A DNA stretch of 64,000 nucleotides from an uncultured Deferribacteraceae bacterium (GTDB lineage: Bacteria; Chrysiogenota; Deferribacteres; Deferribacterales; Mucispirillaceae): positions 16,122-80,121 of the forward strand of contig CAMRCY010000005.1 of the NCBI GenBank assembly GCA_947041165.1. Direction: 5' to 3'. Below are positions 55,902 to 63,653 of this stretch, one piece after another. The notes under the pieces are model-generated. The model had not been told where the DNA came from. It was given only the letters and a program-made list of their open reading frames with translations, and did not search any database. Made by a program: the position numbers and the translations under genes. Each line of letters begins with the position of its first letter. The first letter of the stretch is position 1.

Positions 55902-56489
55902 CTAAGCACGCTTAGTAATAATTTTGTCTATTAAACCATACTCAAGAGATTCCTCAGAACTCATAAAATAATCTCGCTCTGTGTCTTCTGTGATTTTCTC
56001 AACAGTTTGACCAGTGTTTTCTGCTAAAATCTTATTTAATGAATCTTTAGTTCTCTGAATTTCTTTCGATTGAATTAATATATCTGTTGCCTGTCCACGG
56101 AAACCGCCTGATGGTTGGTGAATCATAACTCTCGCATTAGGAACAGCGTAACGCTTACCTTTTGCTCCTGCTGCTAACAGAAAAGCACCCATACTTGCTG
56201 CTTGCCCTAAGCATATTGTAGATACATCTGGCTTTATAAAGTTCATTGTATCAAATATAGCCATACCAGCAGTTATTACACCACCTGGTGAATTTATATA
56301 TAACGATATGTCCTTTTCGCCATCATCAGCCTCTAAAAATAAAAGCTGTGCAGATATAGCATTTGCTATTGCATCATCTACTTCTGTACCTAAAAAAATT
56401 ATTCTATCTTTTAAAAGTCTTGAATATATATCATATGATCGTTCGCCACGACCTGTCTGCTCTATTACGTACGGAATGTAAAAGCTCAT
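55902..56489 (-). CDS. clpP: ClpP protease subunit
   Basis: 195 residues. [22 protein letters not shown] at the N-terminus, [14 protein letters not shown] with the catalytic Ser near 97, [16 protein letters not shown] with the His near 122, and [11 protein letters not shown] with the Asp. Full length and typical. It forms the tetradecameric protease chamber with ClpX. It lies between tig and clpX. Confidence 0.96.
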   Translation of the reverse strand: MSFYIPYVIEQTGRGERSYDIYSRLLKDRIIFLGTEVDDAIANAISAQLLFLEADDGEKDISLYINSPGGVITAGMAIFDTMNFIKPDVSTICLGQAASMGAFLLAAGAKGKRYAVPNARVMIHQPSGGFRGQATDILIQSKEIQRTKDSLNKILAENTGQTVEKITEDTERDYFMSSEESLEYGLIDKIITKRA

Positions 56490-56572
56490 AATATATGTTA
56501 TCTCCCTTATTTCTTAATACACAACATAGTACTATCACAAATAAAAACAACTACTTTAAACTACTCCTCTAC

Positions 56573-58138
56573 TTATTTTGTAGGTTTAGTAGTTTTTGTC
56601 GTTTTTGCTGTACTCTTCTTTGTTGCTTCTTTATCATCTTTGTTGTTATCTACTGATTTAGCTACTTTTGCACTCTCTTTGCTTTCGCCGTCTTCACTAA
56701 CAGTTTTGCTCTTTGCAGTTTTAGCTGGTTTTGAGTCTTTGCTATCGGTGTCTATGCTTTTAGCTTTCTTTGTGCTTGGTTTGCTTTCAACAGCGTCAGC
56801 ATTACTGTCCATCTGTTCTTTTAAATATTTATCGTACTCTTCTCTCGATACAACTTTCTCAGTAATTTTATTTACTGTTGCAAGATAATCGTAAACTTTA
56901 TGTCCTAGAAGATCGTTTCTTAATGCTTCTAATTGATTACCACTTTCGATTTCGCTACGGATCTCTAAAGCATCTCTATCTTGAAGCTCAGCATGATGAT
57001 CAAAATACTCTGATATATCAGACTCTTCAACCTTAATGCCGTGCATTCTTGAAATCTCATTTATAAGAAGTGCATGTTTAACTTGTTCTTTAGCTTGACC
57101 AATATGACGATCAATTACCATCTGTGGATTAATACCCATTGACTCTGGATCTAATCCCATTGAATGAAATTGTGACATACTGTTATATGCAAGACGTTCT
57201 GCTTGTTCTCTTACAAACGAATATGGAACATCAAACACATTGCCTTCTGATAATAATTTTAAAAGCTTCATATATGCAACGTGTCTAGAGCTATTATCAG
57301 CCTCAGCAACTAATGCTTTCTTAATTCTAACTTTTAATTCCTTTAATGTACTACATTTAGGATCTATATCTTTTGCAAACTCATCATCTATTTTAGGTAA
57401 TTTTTGCTCTTTTATACCGTTAATTGTAACAGTGAAAACAGCATCCTTACCTGCTAAACTTTTCTCTTGATAGACTTCTGGAAATGTCACAGTGATATCT
57501 CTTACTTCACCTTGCTTCATTCCTATCACTTGATCTTCAAATCCAGGAATAAATTTTCCTGAACCTAAAACTAGTGAAAAATCTTTAGCCTCGCCACCTG
57601 GAAATGGAATATTATCAACTTTCCCAAGAAAATCCATAACTACCATATCGCCACTTATTGTAGCTCTGCCATCAGTCACAGGTTCGTGACTCATATGCCT
57701 TTCTCTAATATCTTCAATAGTTTTATCAATATCTTTATCCGTTGTTTCTGGATATAGTTTATCAACTTTAAAATCTGATATGTTATCAAGTGTTAACTTA
57801 GGAAATATATCAAATCTAATTTTAAAAGTGATAGGCTCATTCTCTTCAAATACCATATCCGATACAGTTGGCTGAGATAATGGGTTTATTTCATTTGTAA
57901 CAAACGATTCGCTCATACTTTCAGATATCAAGCGTTCAATTGCGTTTGATTTGATTTTGTGAGCGTGTTGCTTCCTAATCACATCCAGAGGAGCTTTCCC
58001 TGGTCTAAAGCCTGGAACCTTTACGGTTGGCAATATTTTTTCTAACTCTTTATCTGATAACTCTACAAACGATTTGTAAGGTATCTCAAACGATATCTCT
58101 TTCTGAGAATTCTCAATGTCTTTAATCTCTGTTTTCAT
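56573..58138 (-). CDS. tig: Trigger factor with long Lys-rich tail
   Basis: 521 residues; typical trigger factors are about 430-450. Ribosome-binding domain with VPGFRPGKAPLDVIRKQHA (residues about 40-58), FKBP-type PPIase domain (about 150-240, DGRATISGDMVVMDFLG; GMKQGEVRDITVTFP), and C-terminal chaperone arms. From about 435 on there is a tail of about 85 residues rich in Lys, Ser, Thr and Ala (SKPSTKKAKSIDTDSKDSKP and on), low complexity and likely disordered. First gene of the tig-clpP-clpX-lon run. Confidence 0.95.
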   Translation of the reverse strand: MKTEIKDIENSQKEISFEIPYKSFVELSDKELEKILPTVKVPGFRPGKAPLDVIRKQHAHKIKSNAIERLISESMSESFVTNEINPLSQPTVSDMVFEENEPITFKIRFDIFPKLTLDNISDFKVDKLYPETTDKDIDKTIEDIRERHMSHEPVTDGRATISGDMVVMDFLGKVDNIPFPGGEAKDFSLVLGSGKFIPGFEDQVIGMKQGEVRDITVTFPEVYQEKSLAGKDAVFTVTINGIKEQKLPKIDDEFAKDIDPKCSTLKELKVRIKKALVAEADNSSRHVAYMKLLKLLSEGNVFDVPYSFVREQAERLAYNSMSQFHSMGLDPESMGINPQMVIDRHIGQAKEQVKHALLINEISRMHGIKVEESDISEYFDHHAELQDRDALEIRSEIESGNQLEALRNDLLGHKVYDYLATVNKITEKVVSREEYDKYLKEQMDSNADAVESKPSTKKAKSIDTDSKDSKPAKTAKSKTVSEDGESKESAKVAKSVDNNKDDKEATKKSTAKTTKTTKPTK

Positions 58139-58253
58139 CCTCTAAACACCTCTACTATAGACTACTATTCATTTTACAGTCTGTAAGTCTATCTCTTCTT
58201 TTAATTATAATCAAGAGTAAATTTAATTACGCTAAATATATTAGTATAAACTA

Positions 58254-58282
58254 TTGACTTAATTTATAAATAAATGTATAAA
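58254..58282 (+). promoter_or_regulatory. Candidate sigma-70 promoter upstream of tRNA-His
   Basis: TTGACT (58254-58259), 17-bp spacer, TATAAA (58277-58282). It would start RNA about 60 nt before the tRNA gene. Confidence 0.45.
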
Positions 58283-58349
58283 TACTAGCCTGTGATCACT
58301 TCATATCTTTTATTAGATGTTGAGAGTTCTTAGGCAGTATAGTAAACGT

Positions 58350-58423
58350 GGTGGGTGTAGCTCAATCGGTAGAGTTCCGGATTGTGGTTCCGGCGGTCGC
58401 GGGTTCGATCCCCGTCATTCACC
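58350..58423 (+). tRNA. tRNA-His (GTG)
   Basis: Cloverleaf with the extra G at -1 (58350) opposite C73, D arm GCTC..GAGT, anticodon stem CCGGA/TCCGG with loop TTGTGGT (anticodon GTG), and T arm CGGGTTCGATCCCCG. Acceptor GTGGGTG / CATTCAC has two G-U pairs (4-69 and 5-68). CCA is not encoded. Confidence 0.95.
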
Positions 58424-58539
58424 CTTTTATAACTTCTAAGTTTTCATTTGCTTTAATACTTAATAAGTTGAGCATTTGTATAATAATTTAGATGTAATTT
58501 ATTATACTATAACATACTTCTTACAACCTTTGATATATT

Positions 58540-58750
58540 TAATTTATTAAATTGTTAAATAAGTTGTTGCAGTTTGTATGTTATTAATGTTATATTCATC
58601 TGCTTGCAATAATATTTGACACTGTTAAATTTTTTATTTAATGGTTATAAGTTTTTGTAGTTAGTATGATATTTACATTGTATTTATTTTATATATTTAT
58701 CTGTTTACATTAATATTTAGTACTGTTAAATTTTGTTTAATGGTTAAAAC
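58540..58750. repeat. 101-bp imperfect direct repeat between the two tRNA genes
   Basis: ACTGTTAAATTTTTTATTTA at 58621 and ACTGTTAAATTTTGTTTAAT at 58722, with weaker matches upstream of each. The gap between the tRNAs (58424-58790) has no gene. Confidence 0.6.
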
Positions 58751-58790
58751 ATTTTGTGATTTAGATATTTATTTTTATTTTGCATTTCAA

Positions 58791-58871
58791 GCGGGTGTGG
58801 CGGAACTGGTAGACGCACTAGACTTAGGATCTAGCGCCATTGGTGTGGGGGTTCAAGTCCCTTCACCCGCA
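58791..58871 (+). tRNA. tRNA-Leu (TAG)
   Basis: Class II tRNA with long variable arm. Acceptor GCGGGTG pairs perfectly with CACCCGC, discriminator A. Anticodon stem CTAGA/TCTAG with loop CTTAGGA, anticodon TAG. T arm GGGGTTCAAGTCCC. CCA is not encoded. An ORF calling through this region (58740-58928) is spurious. Confidence 0.95.
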
Positions 58872-58879
58872 TTAATAAT

Positions 58880-58921
58880 AAGTTGGCGAGGTTGTATACA
58901 TAACTTCGTCAACTTTTTTTT
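58880..58921 (+). terminator. Rho-independent terminator after tRNA-Leu
   Basis: AAGTTGGCGAGGTT, loop GTATACAT, AACTTCGTCAACTT (14 pairs, G-U included), then seven or eight T. Confidence 0.9.
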
Positions 58922-59386
58922 AACATAAAACATATAAATATCACTACAGTTTATTTTGAAAACGACTACATTGTATATTAAAATTTTCATGGTTTAATTC
59001 CTAAAACCTAAAGACAAGCCAATAAGTGATCTTTATAACTCTAACCGTTAAGGAGTTAAAAATTGATTTAGTTATAGTATCTTTTAAACAGTATTTAAAG
59101 TTATAACATACTTAAATTTATAGGTAGCGGATATATGATTAGTTTTGGTTATCATGTTGACAACCTCCTTTTATTTTTTTGAAGTAGTTTTTTCCTTCAT
59201 ACTCTAATAATGGTGCGATTTATCTGGCTAGAACCTTTCGACTCTTACTATATATAATAATTATCTAACTTTAGCTAATGATCTAACTTTAGCTACGCCT
59301 GAGCATCTATCATTAATCAAAATAAAACCTTTTGCTAACATTTTTGTCTTGCATTAAAGATACAATATATTATAAAATGGTTGCCT
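58922..59386. other. Gap between tRNA-Leu terminator and lnt
   Basis: About 465 bp. The one coding candidate is the 23-codon minus-strand ORF at 59084-59155. The rest is AT-rich; a small hairpin TGAAG...CTTCA lies near 59180-59199. No known ncRNA was recognised. Confidence 0.4.
59084..59155 (-). CDS. Candidate 23-residue small protein with perfect ribosome binding site
   Basis: ATG at 59155 is preceded by AAAAGGAGGT (59163-59172 on the minus strand) with 8 nt spacing, the strongest ribosome binding site in this part of the window. The peptide starts MITKTNHISATYKFKY and ends at a TAA (59084-59086). No family is known. The same bases on the plus strand give a chance 15-codon ORF. Coding is unproven. 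Confidence 0.35.
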   Translation of the reverse strand: MITKTNHISATYKFKYVITLNTV

Positions 59387-60877
59387 ATGAAAAAAGATAA
59401 AATAATAACATTACTTCTAACCCTTCTGTCAGCGTTTCTACTTGTGATATCAACAGCAGATAACGGCGTATCAATCACCGCATTTATCGGTTTCGTACCG
59501 ATACTTTTTGCCGTTAAACGAAATAATATACACCCAATTCTACTCGGGTGGTTACTTGGATTTATCTACTGGATGGTGGGTTTATCGTGGATGATGACAA
59601 CTTTTAGTTATTTCGGTAACGCTCCTATTTATGGATCGTTAGCGTTACTTCTATTTATTAGTATATCTGGTGGATTTTTATTCTTCGCACCGTTTACTTA
59701 TGTTGCAAGAAAATATCTAGATCAACCACTACTACTCGCACTGTTATTTATCGCCTTAGAAGCCGCTAAATCTACAATGTTTTTTGGTGGAGTACCATGG
59801 TTAAACCTTGCTCAATCACAATATGATAACTTAATATTTATTCAATTTGTTTCAGTGTTTGGAGAGTATGGATTATCACTTCTGATCATGCTTATAAACT
59901 TATTCATATTCTATCTTCTAGCTGGATATGATAGAAAAAAATATTCGCTTCTCTTGACATCAGCTGTAATATTATTAATTATTCCAGGTCTATATAGAGA
60001 AGTTAACCCGTTGCACGTTGATGATACTAAAAATGTTTTAGTTATACAAACAGGGTTTAATCAGAAAGAGAAATGGAAACCTAATGTTAGATATAATCTA
60101 ATAAGCGAGCTTAACCAGAGATTGATAAATATTGAAAGAAATAAATATGATTTAATCGTTCTGCCTGAAAGTTCGTACCCTGCAAGAGCCTTAGATACTC
60201 CATTTATATATGAAGTTTTAAAAGATGTTGCGTATCACACCCCAATAATAGTTGGATCTGATATGGCATCTGAAAATATAAAATTAGGAAAAACAACTCA
60301 TCATAATGTATTGATACTTTTTGATGATGTTAAAGAACCTGTTGTTTACAAAAAAAGAAAATTGACTCCGTTTGGTGAATATTTTCCATTAGAAAAATTT
60401 CTCTACCCTATAAGAAAATTCTTCTTTGGTGAAGGTGAAATGTTTACAGCTGGTGATGAAGCTATTGTTTTTGAAACAGGAAATATTAAAGCTGCACCTA
60501 TTATATGTTGGGAAGGAGCGTTCTCTAATCTTGTTAATGATTCGATACAACAAGGTGCTAATATTATAACTATGGCATCAAATGATACTTGGTTCGGATT
60601 TACTGCTGGTCGTTATCAACATATCGCTGTTGATATAGTGAGAGCTGTTGAACATCAACGTACGATGGTTAGATCAACGCAAGATGGAATATCTGCAATC
60701 ATACTGCCTAATGGATTGATCGTAAGAGCTATATATGGTAGAGAGGCTGGCGAAATAAGTTACGATGTGCCTTTAATATCTGTGAAAACATTCTTCTCTA
60801 TATTCGGTTACTCTTATCTACTTCTTTTAGTGGCGATAGCATTTGTTCTGCTTAGAAAATCAAAGAAAAATAAATAG
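59387..60877 (+). CDS. lnt: Apolipoprotein N-acyltransferase
   Basis: 496 residues from the ATG at 59387 (a TTG at 59381 adds two residues). About six N-terminal membrane helices (residues 5-200) are followed by a carbon-nitrogen hydrolase domain: Glu in LPESSYPARA (about 260), Lys in LTPFGEYFPLEK region (KKRKLTPFGEY), and Cys in APIICWEGAF (about 384), the Lnt triad. It adds the third acyl chain to lipoproteins such as the PPIase encoded at 43252. No ribosome binding site is evident. Confidence 0.93.
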   Translation: MKKDKIITLLLTLLSAFLLVISTADNGVSITAFIGFVPILFAVKRNNIHPILLGWLLGFIYWMVGLSWMMTTFSYFGNAPIYGSLALLLFISISGGFLFFAPFTYVARKYLDQPLLLALLFIALEAAKSTMFFGGVPWLNLAQSQYDNLIFIQFVSVFGEYGLSLLIMLINLFIFYLLAGYDRKKYSLLLTSAVILLIIPGLYREVNPLHVDDTKNVLVIQTGFNQKEKWKPNVRYNLISELNQRLINIERNKYDLIVLPESSYPARALDTPFIYEVLKDVAYHTPIIVGSDMASENIKLGKTTHHNVLILFDDVKEPVVYKKRKLTPFGEYFPLEKFLYPIRKFFFGEGEMFTAGDEAIVFETGNIKAAPIICWEGAFSNLVNDSIQQGANIITMASNDTWFGFTAGRYQHIAVDIVRAVEHQRTMVRSTQDGISAIILPNGLIVRAIYGREAGEISYDVPLISVKTFFSIFGYSYLLLLVAIAFVLLRKSKKNK

Positions 60878-60890
60878 TTGAAATATTGAC

Positions 60891-60920
60891 TTGATAAAAA
60901 ATGTGTTTTTGATATATAAT
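60891..60920 (+). promoter_or_regulatory. Candidate sigma-70 promoter for tatA-ecfT-truA
   Basis: TTGATA (60891-60896), 18-bp spacer, TATAAT (60915-60920). It would give an 80-nt leader before tatA, which has GGAGGT about 7 nt before its ATG. Confidence 0.5.
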
Positions 60921-61002
60921 AAATGTGTTGTCCAATTCTTGTAAAGTTTGTGTTTATGATTAAATGCTTACTTTCTAAGGAAAGTGATGTGGAGGTTAGG
61001 TT

Positions 61003-61260
61003 ATGGCTTTTGGTATGCAGGAAATTTTATTAATTTTAGTTGTGCTTGTTGTTCTTTTTGGCGTTGGGAAACTTCCACAGATCGGAGAGGGAATGGGTAA
61101 AGCTATTAGAAACTTTAAAAAATCTGTAAAAGATGTTGAAGATATTACCGATCTTACTCCTGAGGTTACGGAAGACACAGAAACTGTTAAAGTAGCTGAT
61201 GCTCCTAAATCTTCTAAAAAAACAACTACTAGTAAAAGTAAAAAAAGTACAAGCAAATAA
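61003..61260 (+). CDS. tatA: Twin-arginine translocase subunit TatA
   Basis: 85 residues. One N-terminal membrane helix ([14 protein letters not shown], 7-20), the FG-x-KLP hinge as [20 protein letters not shown], then the amphipathic helix and a long Ser/Lys/Thr tail ([16 protein letters not shown]). Forms the Tat pore. tatC is not next door. The basic tail resembles the trigger factor tail of this genome. ecfT starts 6 bp after it. Confidence 0.93.
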   Translation: MAFGMQEILLILVVLVVLFGVGKLPQIGEGMGKAIRNFKKSVKDVEDITDLTPEVTEDTETVKVADAPKSSKKTTTSKSKKSTSK

Positions 61261-61266
61261 TTGTAG

Positions 61267-62034
61267 ATGAGCAATATCTATATCGGGAGATATATAGCTA
61301 AAGAATCTTTAATACATAAAGTAAACCCACTTGCTAAACTCTTATCTATAGTTATTATCATCGGAGCGGTGGCTGTTGCAAAATCTTATTATGCAATAGC
61401 GCTATCATCTTTTATTTTTGCGATTACTCTCTACGCGTCAAATATAACTCTTAAAGAGATATATTTAACAGTTAAACCTTTTATATTTCTACTTCTGTTA
61501 ACGTTTACTATACAGCTACTTTTTTCTAAAGATGGCTCATTCTCTATTGATATTAAAAATAACTTGCCAAATGCAATTGTAGTGGTAACACAATTTTTTC
61601 TTGTTATCGCACTATCATCAATATTCACATTAACAACATCTCAAGTTGATATTGTTAGATCTATACTTTTTTTCGTAAGACCTTTTAAAAAATTTGTAAA
61701 TATTGATGAGGTAGCAATCTCAATTATCATTGCGATAAGATTTATACCTCTACTTTTTCACGAAGCAAATACTATTATCGTTGCACAAAAAATTAGAGGG
61801 ATATGGGTTAAAGGATATAAAAATATCTTCAAAAATGCATCAATATTCTTTAAGGCTGAAAGTTTCATCATACCTCTATTTGTGAAAGTTATTGATTACG
61901 CTGAAAAAATATCTATCACCCTAAAATATAAAAGTAACATAGATAAAATTATGATAGTTCCGAAATTGAAACTTTTAGATTATAGTATAGTTGTTATATC
62001 AATTTGCATAGCTGTTGGAATTTATAATGTATGA
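61267..62034 (+). CDS. ecfT: Energy-coupling factor transporter transmembrane protein EcfT
   Basis: 255 residues, about five membrane helices. IHKVNPLAKLLSIVIIIG is the EcfT start (DPRxKL-like), RFIPLLFHEANTIIVAQKIRG carries the first coupling Arg-Gly motif, and a second amphipathic helix follows near SFIIPLFVKVIDYAEKI. EcfT couples EcfA ATPases to an S component for vitamin or metal uptake. No EcfA or S gene is adjacent. Its last codons (GIYNV-TGA) overlap an ATG and start the 97-bp repeat array. Confidence 0.85.
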   Translation: MSNIYIGRYIAKESLIHKVNPLAKLLSIVIIIGAVAVAKSYYAIALSSFIFAITLYASNITLKEIYLTVKPFIFLLLLTFTIQLLFSKDGSFSIDIKNNLPNAIVVVTQFFLVIALSSIFTLTTSQVDIVRSILFFVRPFKKFVNIDEVAISIIIAIRFIPLLFHEANTIIVAQKIRGIWVKGYKNIFKNASIFFKAESFIIPLFVKVIDYAEKISITLKYKSNIDKIMIVPKLKLLDYSIVVISICIAVGIYNV

Positions 62035-62131
62035 TAAAACAATCGTTGCATCATGCCGTGATAATGGTGAAATGTGCAATAAAGCAATACGTAAATCAAT
62101 ACGCATAACTCGTGGAAATTATAATGTATAA
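62027..62131 (+). CDS. Repeat micro-ORF 1 (34 codons)
   Basis: ATG at 62027 lies inside the last codons of ecfT. The frame starts MYDKTIVASCRDNGEMCN and ends RITRGNYNV at a TAA (62129-62131) that overlaps the ATG of micro-ORF 2. No stop or frameshift. The peptide is basic with two Cys. Translation is unproven. Confidence 0.35.
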   Translation: MYDKTIVASCRDNGEMCNKAIRKSIRITRGNYNV

Positions 62132-62228
62132 TAAAACAATCGTTGCATCATGCCGTGATAATGGTGAAATGTGCAATAAAGTAATCCGTAAATTAATACG
62201 CATAACTCGTGGAATTTATAATGTATAA
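62124..62228 (+). CDS. Repeat micro-ORF 2 (34 codons)
   Basis: Second intact copy: MYNKTIVASCRDNGEMCN ... RITRGIYNV. ATG at 62124, stop TAA 62226-62228. A GTGGAA lies about 10 nt before the ATG, as in each copy. Differs from copy 1 by a few nonsynonymous changes. Confidence 0.35.
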   Translation: MYNKTIVASCRDNGEMCNKVIRKLIRITRGIYNV

Positions 62229-62325
62229 TAAAGCAATCGTCGCATCATGCCGTGATAATGGTGAAATGTGCAATCAAGCAATCCGTAAATCAATACGCAT
62301 AACTCGTGGAATTTATAATGTATAA
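62221..62325 (+). CDS. Repeat micro-ORF 3 (34 codons)
   Basis: Third intact copy: MYNKAIVASCRDNGEMCN ... RITRGIYNV. ATG at 62221; its stop (62323-62325) overlaps the truA ATG by 8 nt. The first six residues equal the truA start MYNKAI, which marks the duplication source. Confidence 0.35.
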   Translation: MYNKAIVASCRDNGEMCNQAIRKSIRITRGIYNV

Positions 62326-63100
62326 TAAAGCTATTCTGATTGAATATAACGGTACAAATTATCAAGGTTGGCAGAAACAGAAAAGCCAATTATCTATACA
62401 AAATCTTCTTGAAACTGCTATATCTAAAATCTATCAAGAAGATATCAAATCCATAGGTGCTGGAAGAACTGATGCTGGCGTACATGCACTTTCACAAGTG
62501 ATGAGTTTTAAATCTGAAAAACATATAGATAGTTATAAACTTAAACGAGGTATTAATGCTTATCTTCCTGATGATATTGTTGTGCTTGATATCAAAGATG
62601 TTGAACCTGAATTTAGTGCATTATACGGTGTTAAATCTAAAAGTTATGTGTACAAAATTATCAATAGAGAAGCACCACTCACAATAGATAAAAACCTTGC
62701 ACTATGGATAAGAAGAAAAATTGATATAGATCTATTAAAATTATCGCTTAATAAGTTTATAGGTGAGAAAGATTTTTCAGCATTTTGTATGAGCAGAAGC
62801 AAAAAAGAAAATTGCATCAGAAAGATAAATTTTATAAACACGTATATTATTGATGATAAAATATTAATAGAGATAAACGCAGCAGGTTTTCTACATAATA
62901 TGATACGAATTATGATTGGTACAATTTTAGATATCAATTTTAACTCTAAAAATCCTGATACCCTAGATCAAATAATTGCCTCTAAAGATAGAAAATTAGC
63001 AGCTAAAACAGAATCAGCTTCTGGACTTTATCAACTAAAAGTTTTCTACGATCACGAACTGTTTGATATAGATGAGAAAAAACTGATTAGAAGACTTTAG
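62318..63100 (+). CDS. truA: tRNA pseudouridine(38-40) synthase
   Basis: 260 residues from the ATG at 62318. AILIEYNGTNYQGWQKQ at the N-terminus, IGAGRTDAGVHALSQVMSF with the catalytic Asp near 50, and AAGFLHNMIRIMIGTILDI near 195 are TruA signatures. Full length. It modifies the tRNA anticodon arm. The start codon is the fourth copy of the repeated ATGTATAATAAA. A GTG at 62306 could extend it by four residues. Confidence 0.94.
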   Translation: MYNKAILIEYNGTNYQGWQKQKSQLSIQNLLETAISKIYQEDIKSIGAGRTDAGVHALSQVMSFKSEKHIDSYKLKRGINAYLPDDIVVLDIKDVEPEFSALYGVKSKSYVYKIINREAPLTIDKNLALWIRRKIDIDLLKLSLNKFIGEKDFSAFCMSRSKKENCIRKINFINTYIIDDKILIEINAAGFLHNMIRIMIGTILDINFNSKNPDTLDQIIASKDRKLAAKTESASGLYQLKVFYDHELFDIDEKKLIRRL

Positions 63101-63124
63101 TATATTTAGTTGAACTTACTGGCT

Positions 63125-63604
63125 CTCACGAACTTGGCGAGCTTGCTTGTTGGGGTGCAAACTGGATAACTTAGCAAACTCGATAGCTCACGAATTTGGA
63201 GAACTTGCTTGTTGGGGTGCAAACTTAATAACTTAGCAAACTTGATAGCTTACGAACTTGGAGAACTTGCTTGTTTGGGTGCAAACTTAATAACTTAGCA
63301 AACTTGATAGCTCACGAACTTGGAGAACTTGCTTGTTTGGGTACAAACTTAATAACTTAGCAAGCTTGATAGCTCACGAACTTGGAGAACTTGCTTATTG
63401 GGGTGCAGACTTAATAACTTAGCAAACTTGATAGCTCACGAACTTGGCGAGCTTGCTTGTTGGGGTGCAAACTTGATAACTTAGCAAACTTGATAGCTCA
63501 CGAACTTGGAGAACTTGCTTATTGGGGTGCTAACTTAATAACTTAGCAAACTTGATAGCTCATGAACTTGGAGAACTTGCTTATTGGGGTGCAAACTTGA
63601 TAAC
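63125..63604. repeat. 62-bp tandem repeat, about 7.8 copies
   Basis: Copies begin with CTCACGAACTTGG at 63125, 63187, 63249, 63311, 63373, 63435, 63497 and 63559, exact 62-bp spacing, with two alternating types (GGAGAACTTGC and GGCGAGCTTGC). The unit is richer in G and C than the flanks and holds sub-repeats of GCAAACTT/GAACTT. All frames have stops. Confidence 0.95.
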
Positions 63605-63653
63605 TAGTTTTAGCGTAATTGGCAATGCTAATTAAAAACATATCTACACCCTC

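Larger units (their letters stand above)
62017..62325 (+). repeat. 97-bp tandem repeat between ecfT and truA, three copies
   Basis: GGAATTTATAATGTAT and the following 81 bp recur with exact 97-bp spacing: ATGs at 62027, 62124, 62221 and, as the truA start, 62318. The copies are about 95% identical. The array seems to be a duplication of the ecfT-stop/truA-start junction with a middle segment of unknown origin. Confidence 0.95.

Noticed and set aside
58740..58928. 62-codon ORF on the plus strand
   Set aside because: It reads straight through tRNA-Leu and the terminator behind it.
59110..59185. Plus-strand 15-codon ORF as an attenuation leader for lnt
   Set aside because: No run of regulatory codons, no terminator/antiterminator pair, and lnt lies 200 bp further on.
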